A stretch of DNA of 64,000 nt, taken from Notolepis coatsorum. Taxonomy: Eukaryota > Chordata > Actinopteri > Aulopiformes > Paralepididae. A program made the translations under genes and the position numbers. The stretch covers positions 12,431,577 to 12,495,576 of the forward strand of contig OZ020591.1 of the NCBI GenBank assembly GCA_963971535.1, given 5' to 3'. Below, in pieces: positions 31,523-42,117 of this stretch (its first letter is position 1; each line of letters opens with the position of its first letter). The notes beneath the pieces were generated by a model. The model ran no database searches. It was not told the origin of the DNA and saw only the letters and a list, made by a program, of their open reading frames with translations.

Positions 31523-33320
31523 ACCCATTCAATATGCACATGACAGAAAATATTATATGCCATATAATATTTTCTGTCATGTGCATATTGAATGGGTAAT
31601 ACTATTGTTGTGAAGGGCCAGATTAAACCGAATATATATATTTATTTATATATATATATTTAATTGTATTTGTATATTCTCTAATATTCCCTGATATCCC
31701 TTGTATATTCCTTGTACAATATGCATTGAATATCCATTCTAGCCTACTGAACATCCCATAATAGTCTCCATTCTACTATTGGTCGAGACCTTGGTGCCAG
31801 GCTGCCATACCCCTCAGACCCAGTTCAAACGTACCGCTCCACATGTACGAACAAGTCCTAGTTCCGCGTAGGAATCTGGCTACCGCACCACTAATGGGAC
31901 TATTTGTTCATAGTGCGTATATATACTGCGCTACTAAAGTAGGACTTTCTTTTCAGTCCAGTTTCTTACCCTCCAATAGAGTCACAGACGTAAAGCCTCC
32001 CCGCGACGCCACGTGTGGGAGTAAGGCCAAGTTCGCCTACCATCGGTATTGAGACATCGTGTATATTAATATTTGAATAGTCATATTTGGCACTATATCG
32101 TCGAGTTGGACGTAGTCTATTAAGCTAATAATAGTCTGTTAATATATAGTGCTTCGTGCGGTGAGAATACTACCGTAGTCAGTACCCCATCGTTTCGGGC
32201 AGAGAACTGGCTGCTTACCCAGGGTGGTTTACCCCATGTGAAGCTGCACCCGAGGAGCCCCAGAGCCGACGAGCGAGTGGACCTGTATACCGGATTATTC
32301 TACCGACGACAGCCCGCCTTCCCAGGCACGGATTATGCTTTGTATACTTTGATTATTCCATGGATAAAGACCCCCGACACTGCCGTGTGTTGGAACCCCC
32401 CCCCCTGGAGAGGACGCAAGGTGAGGAGACGCTCTGCAAGACGAGGTCGCTTCACGTCTCTCCCCCGTGGACCGGAGAGAGCCGGCCCACAAAGAGTCTA
32501 CCTGCTTTCATCTGTGGTCCAAGGATCGCCGGCGCATTGAACGGCACTACAGTGGGTTCACCTGGGATACCCTTGGCCGGACGAGGCAGCCGGATTCTAC
32601 CCCCCCCCCCCTCCTACTCCTGTCGGCTTACAAGCGACCGGATTAACCCCCCCTTAGTGTATCCAGTCTTATAATCATTAAAGTATCATTGCTGTTATTC
32701 CTTAACTATTCCAGGTCGTATATTTACCACCTGCGCCATCAGAGATTGGACATTCTCTATTGATATACCGACGAATACTCTTTGCCATAAAAGTGCATAC
32801 TATTTCAATTCATAAATGTAATTAAGTGATTAAGTGCTTGCTCTACACACCATTGCTGTGTAGTAATAAACGCATACTTCGACTTCGTACATTTGTGTTG
32901 GATCCGTTTCATCTACGCGAGAGTGTTTATGATAATATATTTATGCCGTGTACTGGGTGGCCGAATATTAAGTACAAAGGTAGTGGTAGTAAGTATCATA
33001 TCTAGTAATACAGTCAGGGAATTGTACCCCTCAGTTACAACTATTACTACTAATACTAGCCTTATGCACCTTATGACACTGAATACTGTGAATATATTTT
33101 TCAGTTAGTTAGAATCTAACTAACTGAAAAATATATTCACAGTGTCATAAGGTGCATAAGGCTAGTATTAGTAGTAATAGTATTACCCATTCAATATGCA
33201 CATGACAGAAAATATTATATGGCATATAATATTTTCTGTCATGTGCATATTGAATGGGTAATACTATTACTACTAATACTAGCCTTATGCACCTTATGAC
33301 ACTGAATATATTTTTCAGTT
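31523..33320. repeat. Alternating palindrome, split by a solo LTR
   Basis: A 75-bp near-perfect palindrome starting ACCCATTCAATATGCACATG occurs at 31523-31597 and, with its centre base inverted, at 33185-33259. Between and after them a second sequence (ACTATTACTACTAATACTAG …) appears direct, inverted and direct again, with a perfect turn at TTAGAATCTAA near 33113. Without the LTR the order is P, X, inverted X, P, X. Confidence 0.85.
31606..33039 (+). mobile_element. Solo LTR of a BEL/Pao element
   Basis: 1434 bp, TGTTGTGAAGGGCCAGATTA … GGGAATTGTACCCCTCAGTT ending ACA, flanked by the 5-bp duplication ACTAT (31601-31605, 33040-33044). The ends match the LTR of the 13076-19075 element read on the minus strand (TGTTACAAAGGGTCAGATTA and the same GTACCCCTCAGTTACA end), but the middle is longer and diverged, so it is a related family or older copy. 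Formed by LTR-LTR recombination. Confidence 0.88.
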
Positions 33321-33364
33321 AGTTAGATAGTAAATTATATTGACATTTGTGTTGTTTTTACTAC

Positions 33365-33465
33365 CTGTACCCCCCCCCCCCCCCCCCCTTCCCCCATGCT
33401 GCTATTATGCCTGAATTTCCCCAAGGGGATCAATAAAGGAATATCTTATCTTATCTTAGCCGAGA
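33365..33465 (+). mobile_element. LINE 3' tail with poly-C run
   Basis: A run of about 20 C (33368-33388), then GAATTTCCCCAAGGGGATCA and ATAAAGGAATATCTTATCTT, the stem-loop and short tandem tail typical of a fish LINE 3' end. Confidence 0.5.
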
Positions 33466-33779
33466 GTAGGACAAATTTGGGCTGGTAGCTCTCGGCTAGG
33501 TGGCAAATTAAAAAGTAGATCTTGGTTCAAAAAAGGTTGGGCACCCCTGGTCTATAGGCTAGGCGAAGATAATAGGCTATGCCTATAGCATAATACGTTG
33601 TAGATTATTCTAAGGCATGATAATGAGCATGAAATATTGGTCCCCATCATCATACACCAAGAATCCAATAGTGGAAAACCCTCACATCCACATCAACGAC
33701 CTGCCATAGGAGACTCCAAATACTAAATAAGGAGCCTGTGCTAAAGAACATGACGTGTCGAGCAGGTTGTTAACATTGA

Positions 33780-33930
33780 TTGATTGAGTTGATTGATTGA
33801 AAACTTTATTAACAGATTGCAGAATGGGTACAGTACAGTACAGCTCAATACATACAAGTGTTAAGGGGATGCAGACCAGAGAAAGACTTTCGTCTTGTTT
33901 ACATCAGGGTCCCCCATTTTCAATTCATCA
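33780..33930 (-). mobile_element. LINE 3' tail fragment
   Basis: (GATT)n, AAAACTTTATTAACAGATTG and GTCTTGTTTACATCAGGGTC match the 3' end of the 35.7-kb LINE family in reverse. About 150 bp only. Confidence 0.85.
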
Positions 33931-34089
33931 TAACAGGCATTGTCTTAAAACGCTGTGACAAGTTGTCACCATTACTACCTTTGGTTTTAAGTCGCTAAAA
34001 CGCCAGGAAGCAGGCAGGTGTAACGTTAGCCACATCATCACAGCGCCCCCCCAGCGCCCCCCCCCCCCCCCCCCTCCTCGCCAACTCAC

Positions 34090-34174
34090 CGCAGGCGTAT
34101 ACACACGCATCGCGGACAGCTTTGTGTTTGTGTCCCGATGCGTCTTTCTGGAGCTTTCGCAGTATCTCCTCCAT
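34090..34174 (-). CDS. arfgef3: ARFGEF3 coding exon 1 (start codon)
   Basis: The start codon is at 34174-34172 in the context CCGACCATGG, a good Kozak match. The exon reads MEEILRKLQKDASGHKHKAV followed by RDACVYAC and one extra base (phase 1), then the donor GTGAGT at 34089. The opening residues are the hallmark of the ARFGEF3 family N-terminus. An in-phase partner, exon 2, starts with the two bases that complete a Glu codon. The 5' UTR and a promoter-like region lie just upstream. Confidence 0.85.
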
Positions 34175-34385
34175 GGTCGGTTTATTTATATAAAAGGCGA
34201 AACGATGTTAGAATGAGAAAGTGCGACGGGCTGAGGCGCAGTAAGCAGCGGCAGCAGCATCCCTGACTCTCCGACCGACGACGATGATTCACTCGCCAGC
34301 AGCCAATGATGTCAGGCGCGTCGCTTCCTCGAGGAATGACCACCGCAACACTTCCGGTATCTTGAGCTCATGACGTACGTGGTTG
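34175..34385 (-). promoter_or_regulatory. Likely ARFGEF3 promoter and 5' UTR
   Basis: About 200 bp upstream of the start codon, read on the minus strand, contain an ETS-like ACCGGAAGTG (34349-34358), a CRE-like GTACGTCA (34371-34378), and a CCAAT box in inverted orientation (34303-34307). The stretch is GC-richer than the nearby repeats and holds CpGs. An A/T stretch, TTTTATATAAATAAA, lies just before the ATG, but it is too close to the ATG to be a TATA box that leaves a normal 5' UTR. No transcription start can be fixed from sequence alone. A degraded SINE begins directly behind this block. Confidence 0.5.
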
Positions 34386-34752
34386 TATCTAAGATATTTT
34401 TTTTTGATCCACTTTTTCTCCCATTTTTCTATATTTTCTCCCATCCCCAATTTCGTATCATCCAATTCAACCCTCCCCTGTCACGAACGCTGTTTCTTGC
34501 CTCCCACAAGCCGGCTGCAATGTGGACTAAGTCATACATAGCACAAGTCCCCTCCGGTACTTGAGGTAACAGCAGTCGCATCTTTTCACCTGCGCAGCTC
34601 GATCTCTCAGTGGCGAGGAGTAACGCGTGGGAGGCTCACGCTGCCCCCGACACTTCCTGATTCTACTGCGCAGGCGCACCAACCGACTTGTAGGAGTCGC
34701 TTGTTCACAACGTTCGATCCCCACCCTTCAGTTTTCCCTCCCCGTAATACGG
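34386..34752 (-). mobile_element. Degraded tRNA-derived SINE behind the ARFGEF3 promoter
   Basis: The T-run at 34391-34399 is the tail. The body shares TTTTCACCTG, GTAGGAGTCGCT and CGGCCAATGTG with the SINE at 12055-12554. Both Pol III boxes are missing, so it is 5'-truncated and old. Confidence 0.7.
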
Positions 34753-34774
34753 CCAATGTGTATAGATATCTATG

Positions 34775-35020
34775 GTAAGGCTAGCCCCCCTCCTCTTCAC
34801 GAGCTCCATGTAACGCGGAAGTGCAGTGGTTGTATCTAAGGCTAGCCCCCCCATCTCTTCACAAGCTCCATGTAACGCGGAAGTGCAGTGGTTGTGGCTA
34901 GCCCCCCCCCCTCCTCTTCACAAGCTCCATGTAACGCGGAAGTGCAGTGGTTGTAAGGCTAGCCCCCCCTCCTCTTCACGAGCTCCATGTAACGCGGAAG
35001 TGCAGTGGTCTATGCTGGAA
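34775..35020. repeat. Minisatellite, about 60-70-bp unit, four copies
   Basis: GCTCCATGTAACGCGGAAGT occurs four times, each followed by GCAGTGG and preceded by a C-rich GCTAGCCCCCC stretch. Upstream of ARFGEF3. Confidence 0.9.
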
Positions 35021-35056
35021 GGAGGAAGCGCACATTTGTGAGGGGGAAGAGACATA

Positions 35057-35498
35057 GATATATATAGAACACTAGATAGCTTGCCCGCGCTGCCGGCCAA
35101 TGGAGAGCGACGTCACTGAACCGCCGCCATCTTGCTCCAGTTAGCCTTGAGTGAGAGTGAGTGAGCTGCACAGACAAAAATACGCATAACTCGCTGAAAT
35201 ATTGACGGATTTACAAACGGTTTGGTTTATTACAAGCATTATTAACGTGGCTATGATTCAAGCGGTTTGTAAAAAAAAACATCTTTAAAAAAAAAAAATT
35301 TATAAGTATGCAGTATCATAACTACATCGTTGATGTTTATAGCAAACCAACCCGTTTGTAAATCCGTCGTTCAGCGAGTTATGAGTATTTTTGTCTGTGC
35401 AGCTCACTCACTCTCACTCAAGGCTAACTGGAGCAAGATGGCGGCGGTTCAGTGACGCTGGTGACTCCGCCTTAAGCTATCTAGTGTTCTATAGATAT
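35057..35498. mobile_element. Palindromic MITE
   Basis: Inverted ends TATAGAACACTAGATAGCTT on both sides, and arms of about 170 bp that pair over GCCGCCATCTTG / CAAGATGGCGGC, TCACTCACTCTCACTC and ACGGATTTACAAACGG. The loop is A/T-rich with two A-runs. No coding capacity. Confidence 0.85.
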
Positions 35499-35675
35499 CT
35501 ATGGGAAGAGACGCGTCTATACTTTCCGTAGCCGCATTTCTGGCAGACGTTCTCTGATTGGCCGACGCCAGTTTCTACACTGTTTAGGCTTAGGCACTCT
35601 TTCGAAGTTGGTTAAGGTTAGAGTTTGTCTTAGAGCAATAAAGGGGTTATAGCATGCGGGTTAAGTGATCATTAT

Positions 35676-37601
35676 ATGATATTCTGTACCCGAAAAAAAC
35701 TAAAACAAAAGGCTGGCTGCCACAAAACAGTCACATCTAGAGACCTCAAAACCTACTCTAGCGAGGCCTTCAACCTTGAACTGGAGAGTCTGGACTGGTC
35801 AGATGAACTCAATGGTACACTGGTTAAAGAAACATGGCTTGGTTTCAAAACCAAATTCTCAACAATACTAAACGACATGGCCCCCCTAAGAACCACCAGG
35901 GTAAAAAATCGCGCTGAGCTGTGGATGCACTCCGAAATACTGGCCGCTATGAAAACCAGAGACAAAAAATGCTCTGAGTTTCGTAAAAGTCAGTCAAAGC
36001 TTACTAAAAGCACGAGCAGTGAACTCCAAGCCCACGTGACTGAACTCAAATTAGAAAGAAACAGACTAAGAAACGACGTAAACTCCATGATCAAAACTGC
36101 AAAAAAGAATTTCATCAATGACAAAACTGAGGAAAACAAAAACAAACCACGTGAACTTTGGAAATTACTCAATAATCAACTAGGATGCAGTAAAAAACTT
36201 AAAACCAGATTCTCAAACATAAACATAAAAACGGACGACACGCTCATCACAGACAAGCTGGATGTAGCCAATTACTTAAACATTTTCTTCACAAACATAG
36301 CCACAACACTGGTAAACAAACTACCCTCCCACTCAGGGCTTTATGGGGTAGAACACATAGTAGCTTACTACAAAAACCTAGGGGTCCGCAAGGACGACTT
36401 CAAGCTGGAAATGGTAACAACAGATGAGGTACTCGATAAACTGAGCGCCCTCCAACCTAACAAGGCCACTGGCCATGACAACATCCCCTCCAAATTCCTC
36501 AGAGACTCAGCAGCCGCCATCACCCCAATCATCACACACATAATAAACCTCTCCATAAAACAGGGACACGTCCCCAAGGACTTCAAAATTGCGAGGGTGA
36601 CCCCTCTGCACAAGAAGGGCAGCAAATTAGACCCAGGCAACTACCGCCCTGTTTCTATTCTCACCTCCATCTCGAAAGTCATGGAAAAAATAGTCTACGA
36701 ACAGGTCGAAAAGTACCTAGCGGAAAAAAATCTAATCTACGAATTCCAATCTGGCTTCAGAACATCCCACTCCACTGACACATGCCTTCTCTATTTGAAT
36801 GACCACATCAAACAAGAGGTGGACGCAGGCAAATACTGCGGCATGGTCATGCTGGACCTACAAAAGGCCTTTGACACGGTCAATCACTCCATTCTGATTG
36901 ACAAGCTAAAAGCAATTGGTTTTGATAGTCTATCAGTGAGCTGGATGCAATCCTACCTTGAGGGGAGGGAACAGATGGTGGAGGTAAACGGTACCCTATC
37001 CCCCCCCCTCACAGTGAGCTGTGGTGTTCCACAAGGAAGCATACTAGGACCGCTACTGTTCCTAATTTATGCAAATGACATGTCGTCAGCTTGTGACTGC
37101 AACTTGTTCCTGTTTGCGGACGACTCAGCCCTGCTGGTCTCTGACAAGAACAAGTTACAGGTTGAAAAAACCCTCAGCTCGGAACTAGGCAGAATCTGCA
37201 TATGGCTCGCTGATAACAAACTATCATTACACATGGGCAAAACAGAGTCCATTCTCTTCGGTTCAAATAACAAACTCAGCAAGACCGACGGCTTCTCAGT
37301 TACAGTGGGTGACAATATTGTCACAAGGAAAGATGAAATTACCTACCTGGGTTCCATCCTAGAGGCTAATCTCTCCTGTGACAAAATGGCATCCAATGTA
37401 ATAAAAAAAAGTCAACCAACGAACTCGATTCTTGTACCGGATCTCCTCTCTGGTAAACAAGAATACCCTGAAGACTCTGGCAGGAGCACTCATTCAGGGG
37501 TACTACGACTATGCTTGCACCTCATGGTACCAAAGCACCTCAAAGGCGCTAAAAACAAAATTACAAACATCTCAAAACAAACTGGTCAGACTACTGCTTG
37601 A
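35676..37601 (+). pseudogene. LINE reverse transcriptase ORF
   Basis: 641 codons. An N-terminal linker with KNFINDKTEENKNKPRELWK leads to the fingers motif YRPVSILTSISKVMEKIVYE (about residues 325-345), MVMLDLQKAFDTVNH (about 390), GVPQGSILGPLLFLIYANDM (about 449) and the catalytic LFLFADDSALL (about 479), then KTESILFGS. The endonuclease is missing. At the A-run near 37403-37412 the frame shifts relative to the sister copy at 27209, so the last 60 or so residues are out of frame and the real C-terminus continues in the next entry. The catalytic core itself looks intact. Confidence 0.88.
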
Positions 37602-37974
37602 CCTTACTCCTAGAACCCACCTCACCCCTGCCCACTTTGACAACCTAGGATGGCTTAGAGTAGACGACAGAGTACAGCAACTAGCAATGGGCCTGGTCTA
37701 CAAGATACACTACACGACCAAGGTACCCATGTACATGTCAAAATACTTCCCAAAGGTCAGTGAATACCACGATCACAACACCAGAGGGAGCTCCACAAAT
37801 CATGTTAAACCCAGATTCGGCTCAAATAAGGGACTAAACACGTTTCGCAATTATGCCACATCAATGTGGAACGCCCTACCCAAAGCTGTAAAGGAATGTG
37901 GATCACTACCCACTTTCAAAACCTCTCTCAAGGGACACCTACGGGAGACTGCAATTCAACACTGGCCCCTGTAA
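37432..37974 (+). pseudogene. LINE ORF C-terminal part after frameshift
   Basis: 180 codons, YRISSLVNKNTLKTLAGALI … MGLVYKIHYTTKVPMYMSKY … ending HLRETAIQHWPL and a stop. It is the true continuation of the polyprotein, set off from the reverse transcriptase by a one-base change in an A homopolymer. Confidence 0.85.
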
Positions 37975-38500
37975 ATATCCTAACCCAACCCCCTCCAATG
38001 TACAGTCATTTACCTAGTATGGTTTTGTCAATAGTCCAATGTACAATTTTGTTTGTTTGTACAGTGTCTCCTCCCCCCCCCCCCTCAATGTACAGTTTTA
38101 CTTGTTTATACAGTGTGCCCCCCCCCCCCCCCCACCTCCAATGTAAATTACCCAGTATGGTTGTCAATATCCCAATGTACCCAACCCCCCCCACCCAACC
38201 TCCTCCAATGTACAGTTTCTACGTCAAATGTATATACTCCCTTTTCTTGACTCCTTCTGTATCACAAACGGTACTGTATTTGCAAATCTGGTATGTCATA
38301 AATGTATAGATGTAGCAGTACTGACTATCTGTATGTCATGTATGTCATAAATGTCCTGATGAATTGAAAATGGGGGACCCTGATGTAAACAAGACGAAAG
38401 TCTTTCTCTGGTCTGCATCCCCTTAACAATTGTGTGTATTGAGCTGTACTGTATTGTACCCATTCTGCAATCTGTTAATAAAGTTTTCAATCAATCAATC

Positions 38501-38700
38501 NNNNNNNNNNNNNNNNNNNNNNNNNNNNNNNNNNNNNNNNNNNNNNNNNNNNNNNNNNNNNNNNNNNNNNNNNNNNNNNNNNNNNNNNNNNNNNNNNNNN
38601 NNNNNNNNNNNNNNNNNNNNNNNNNNNNNNNNNNNNNNNNNNNNNNNNNNNNNNNNNNNNNNNNNNNNNNNNNNNNNNNNNNNNNNNNNNNNNNNNNNNN
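38501..38700. other. Assembly gap (200 N)
   Basis: Exactly 200 N, a conventional gap size, so the true length is unknown. It falls in the (AATC)n tail of the LINE. Frames shown through it are meaningless. Confidence 0.99.
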
Positions 38701-38709
38701 AATCAATCA

Positions 38710-38990
38710 TGGCGATAGAACGCCAGGTAGTTTGCAGGCTGTTCGACGCGGAAATGGGCAAAGACACAGCTCGTCGCGCGATTGGGCAAACATGTCAGTG
38801 GCCAATCAGAGAGCGTCAGTCAGTGCCAATCAGAGAGCGTCTGCCAGAAATGCGGCTAGGTTTGGTAATCATGCGGAAGAGACCATCTATGCCGGGGAAG
38901 ACAACGCGTCCTTCTGGCCGATTAGGGATTTCTTTGAGCAATCGTCTCCAGTCTGTAATGATTTCTTAATTATTCTAAGTAACCCGTCTC
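38710..38990. other. Unique sequence right of the gap
   Basis: CpG-containing sequence with two near-repeats of GCCAATCAGAGAGCGTC. Part of it (GTCTGCCAGAAATGCGGCTA) is the inverted copy of 35530-35560 on the other side of the LINE. No exon recognised. Confidence 0.5.
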
Positions 38991-38994
38991 CTCA

Positions 38995-39145
38995 CTGCCA
39001 ACAACATTTACAACTTGAAAATGGGGGACCCTCATGTAAACAAGACAAACGTCTTTCTCTGGTCTGCATCCCCTTAACAATTGTGTGTATTGCGCCGTAC
39101 TGTATTGTACCCATTCTGCAATCTGTTAATTAAAGTTAATTAAAC
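38995..39145 (+). mobile_element. LINE 3' tail fragment
   Basis: CTTGAAAATGGGGGACCCTC through ACCCATTCTGCAATCTGTTA and a TTAATTAAAGTTAATTAAA tail. It supplies the unmutated reference state for the hypermutated tail at 10598-10689. Confidence 0.85.
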
Positions 39146-39152
39146 TATCTTC

Positions 39153-40387
39153 CATTAGGAGAGATATGAGAACTGTGTGTAACTAGGAGGGATATGAGGA
39201 CTGTGTGTAACTAGGAGAGATATGAGGACTGTGTGTAACTAGGAGGGATATGAGGACTGTATGTAACTAGGAGAGATATGAGGACTGTTTGTGTATGTAA
39301 CTAGGAGGGATATGAGGACTGTGTGTAACTAGGAGGGATATGAGGACTGTGTGTAACTAGGAGAGATATGAGGACTGTGTGTAACTAGGAGAGATATGAG
39401 GACTGTTTGTGTGTGTAACTAGGAGGGGTATGAGGACTGTGTGTAACTAGGAGGGATATGATGACTGTGTGTAACTAGGAGAGATATGAGGATTGTGTGT
39501 GTGTAACTAGGAGAGATATGAGGACTGTGTGTAACTAGGAGGGATATGAGGACTGTGTGTAACTAGGAGAGATATGAGGACTGTTTGTGTGTGTAACTAG
39601 GAGGGATATGAGGACTGTTTGTGTAACTAGGAGGGATATGAGGACTGTGTGTAACTAGGAGGGATATGAGGACTGTGTGTAACTAGGAGGGATATGAGGA
39701 CTGTGTGTAACTAGGAGGGATATGAGGACTGTGTGTAACTAGGAGAGATATGAGGACTGTTTGTGTGTGTAACTAGGAGGGATATGAGGACGGTTTGTGT
39801 AACTAGGAGGGATATGAGGACTGTTTGTGTAACTAGGAGGGATATGAGGACTGTGTGTAACTATGAGGGATATGAGGACTGTGTGTAACTAGGAGGGATA
39901 TGAGGACTGTGTGTAACTAGGAGGGATATGAGGACTGTGTGTAACTAGGAGGGATATGAGGACTGTGTGTAACTAGGAGAGATATGAGGACTGTTTGTGT
40001 GTGTAACTAGGAGGGATATGAGGACTGTTTGTGTAACTAGGAGGGATATGAGGACTGTGTGTAACTAGGAGGGATATGAGGACTGTGTGTAACTAGGAGG
40101 GATATGAGGACTGTGTGTAACTAGGAGAGATATGAGGACTGTTTGTGTGTGTAACTAGGAGGGATATGAGGACTGTTTGTGTAACTAGGAGGGATATGAG
40201 GACTGTTTGTGTAACTAGGAGGGATATGAGGACTGTGTGTAACTATGAGGGATATGAGGACTGTGTGTAACTAGGAGGGATATGAGGACTGTGTGTAACT
40301 AGGAGGGATATGAGGACTGTTTGTGTAACTAGGAGAGATATGAGGACTGTGTGTAACTAGGAGGGATATGAGGACTGTGTGTAACTA
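39153..40387. repeat. 28-bp minisatellite, left block
   Basis: Units contain AACTAGGAGGGATATGAGGA then CTGTGTGT, with length variants ending TTTGTGT or TTTGTGTGTGT. Interrupted on the right by the L2 insertion. Confidence 0.97.
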
Positions 40388-40392
40388 GTAAA

Positions 40393-42117
40393 GTGCGCAC
40401 ATCAGCATACAACACCGGGCTGGTGACAGGCAACATGGAAGAACACAAGATGGCAAGATACAACGTCAGGAGAGCAGTAATAGAGGCAAAACGGCGTTAC
40501 AGGGATAAAGTTGAACTTCAGTTTGAACAGGCTGACTCTAGAGGCATGTGGCAGGGCCTCAGAACAATGACAGACTACAAAGGAACCCCCCTCAAACTGA
40601 ACAGTGACATCTCCTTAGCAAATGATCTCAACTCCTTCTATGCGAGGTTTGAGGCTGTGAATAACAACACCAGCCTACAAACCACGGCAATGGGGGGGGG
40701 GGGGTCTGCTGATGGAGACTCAGTGTTCAGGGTAACAGAGCATGAGGTGAGACGGATCTTTAAAAAAGTGGATATCAGGAAGGCAGCAGGACCGGACGGC
40801 ATCCCCGGCCGCGTCCTAAAAGTCTGTGCCGACCAACTGGCCCCGGTATTCACTGACATCTTCAACCTGTCCTTGGAACAGGCCGTCATCCCCACCTGTC
40901 TGAAGAAGTCCACCATCATCCCTGTACCCAAAAAATCTACGCCCGCTTGCCTCAACGACTACCGCCCTGTAGCCCTCACCTCCATAGCCATGAAGTGCTT
41001 TGAGAAGCTAGTGAAGGGCTACATCTGTTCCTCCCTCCCCATCAACCTGGACCCTCTGCAATTTGCATATCGCCCCAACAGGTCCACGGAGGACGCCATA
41101 GCCCATGTGCTGCACACAGCAGCATCACATCTGGACAAGAGGAAGGGGAACTATGTGAGAATGCTGTTCATCGACTACAGCTCAGCATTCAATACCATAG
41201 TCCCCTCCAAACTCATAGCCAAGCTCAGGGACCTGGGCTTGAACTATGACCTGTGCCAGTGGGTCCTGGACTTCCTGACGGGCAGACCCCAGGTGGTAAG
41301 AGCCGGCAACTGCACCTCCTCATCCATCACGCTCAACATAGGGGCCCCCCAGGGCTGTGTTCTGAGCCCCCTCCTCTACTCCCTGTACACACATGACTGC
41401 GTAGCACAGCGGAACAACAACACCATCATCAAATTTGCTGATGACACAGTAGTGGTGGGCCTGATCTCTGCCAACGACGAAAGGGCCTACCTGGAAGAGG
41501 TAGAGAACCTGTCACAGTGGTGTCAGGAGAACTGCCTCTCCCTGAACGTCAGCAAAACAAAAGAGATGATTGTGGACTTCAGGAGGTCGGGGGTCAAGGA
41601 CTACAGCCCCCTCAGCATCGACGGGGCACCAGTTGAGAGAGTGAACAGTTTCAAGTACCTCGGAGCCCACATATCCGAGGACTTGACATGGACCACACAC
41701 ATTGACAGTGTTGTGAAGAAGGCACGACAACGCCTCTACTTCCTCAGGCGCCTAAGGAAGTTCCAAGTCAGTCAGAAGATCCTTAGGAACTTCTACTCAT
41801 GTACAATAGAGAGCATCCTGACCGGCAACATCACCTCCTGGTTTGGGAATAGCACTGCACAAGACCGTAGCAGACTACAAAGAGTGACACGTTCAGCCGA
41901 ACGCACAATTAGAGGGGGGCTTCCCACCCTCCAGAACATTTACAACAAGCGGTGCAAGGGGAAGGCTAAGAGAATTATTAAGGACTCGAGCCACCCGAAC
42001 AACTGCCTCTTTGAACTGCTGCCGTCAGGCAAGCGATACCGGAGTCTTATGGCGAGCACAGAAAGACTCAGAAGGAGCTTCTATCCCCAGGCCATCAGGC
42101 TGCTAAACGAACAATAA
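40393..42117 (+). CDS. L2-type LINE ORF2, endonuclease missing
   Basis: 574 codons without a frameshift. The reading frame is open at the insertion edge and the first Met is an arbitrary start, so the protein is a truncated fragment. Visible motifs: KAAGPDGIPGRVLKVCADQL, YRPVALTSIAMKCFEKLVK, MLFIDYSSAFNTIVP (Asp near 260), GAPQGCVLSPLLYSLYTHD (near 317), the catalytic IIKFADDTVVVG (near 348), NSFKYLGAHISEDLTW and the C-terminal GLPTLQNIYNKRCKGKAKRI through RSFYPQAIRLLNEQ. This is the fish L2/CR1 clade. With no endonuclease or promoter it should be inactive, but its uninterrupted frame shows it is young. Confidence 0.9.
   Translation: MRTSAYNTGLVTGNMEEHKMARYNVRRAVIEAKRRYRDKVELQFEQADSRGMWQGLRTMTDYKGTPLKLNSDISLANDLNSFYARFEAVNNNTSLQTTAMGGGGSADGDSVFRVTEHEVRRIFKKVDIRKAAGPDGIPGRVLKVCADQLAPVFTDIFNLSLEQAVIPTCLKKSTIIPVPKKSTPACLNDYRPVALTSIAMKCFEKLVKGYICSSLPINLDPLQFAYRPNRSTEDAIAHVLHTAASHLDKRKGNYVRMLFIDYSSAFNTIVPSKLIAKLRDLGLNYDLCQWVLDFLTGRPQVVRAGNCTSSSITLNIGAPQGCVLSPLLYSLYTHDCVAQRNNNTIIKFADDTVVVGLISANDERAYLEEVENLSQWCQENCLSLNVSKTKEMIVDFRRSGVKDYSPLSIDGAPVERVNSFKYLGAHISEDLTWTTHIDSVVKKARQRLYFLRRLRKFQVSQKILRNFYSCTIESILTGNITSWFGNSTAQDRSRLQRVTRSAERTIRGGLPTLQNIYNKRCKGKAKRIIKDSSHPNNCLFELLPSGKRYRSLMASTERLRRSFYPQAIRLLNEQ

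Larger units (their letters stand above)
28781..33549 (+). mobile_element. hAT element with ZBED-type transposase
   Basis: TIRs CAGTCGTGCCCAACC at the left and CAGGGGTGCCCAACC inward from the right. An exact 8-bp target duplication GTCTATAG lies at 28773-28780 and 33550-33557. A TATA box, BED finger, hAT catalytic core and polyadenylation signal are all present. The 3' part was later invaded by a palindromic element (31523-33320), a solo LTR and a LINE tail. It lies in ARFGEF3 intron 1 on the opposite strand to the gene. Confidence 0.93.
35655..38500 (+). mobile_element. LINE, 5'-truncated, runs into assembly gap
   Basis: Non-LTR element starting at the very end of an endonuclease domain (…DHYMIFCTRK) and continuing through reverse transcriptase to a 3' UTR with ATTGAAAATGGGGGACCCTG, AATAAAGTTTTC and a (AATC)n tail that enters the N gap. 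It is the longest copy here of the family that also gives 8022-8912, 25733-27699, 33780-33930, 38995-39145 and 57075-57328. Jockey-superfamily (CR1/L2/Rex-like) by its motifs; exact clade not assigned. Confidence 0.9.

Noticed and set aside
38430..39133. Frames of 179 and 233 codons across the gap
   Set aside because: They are mostly N and artificial.
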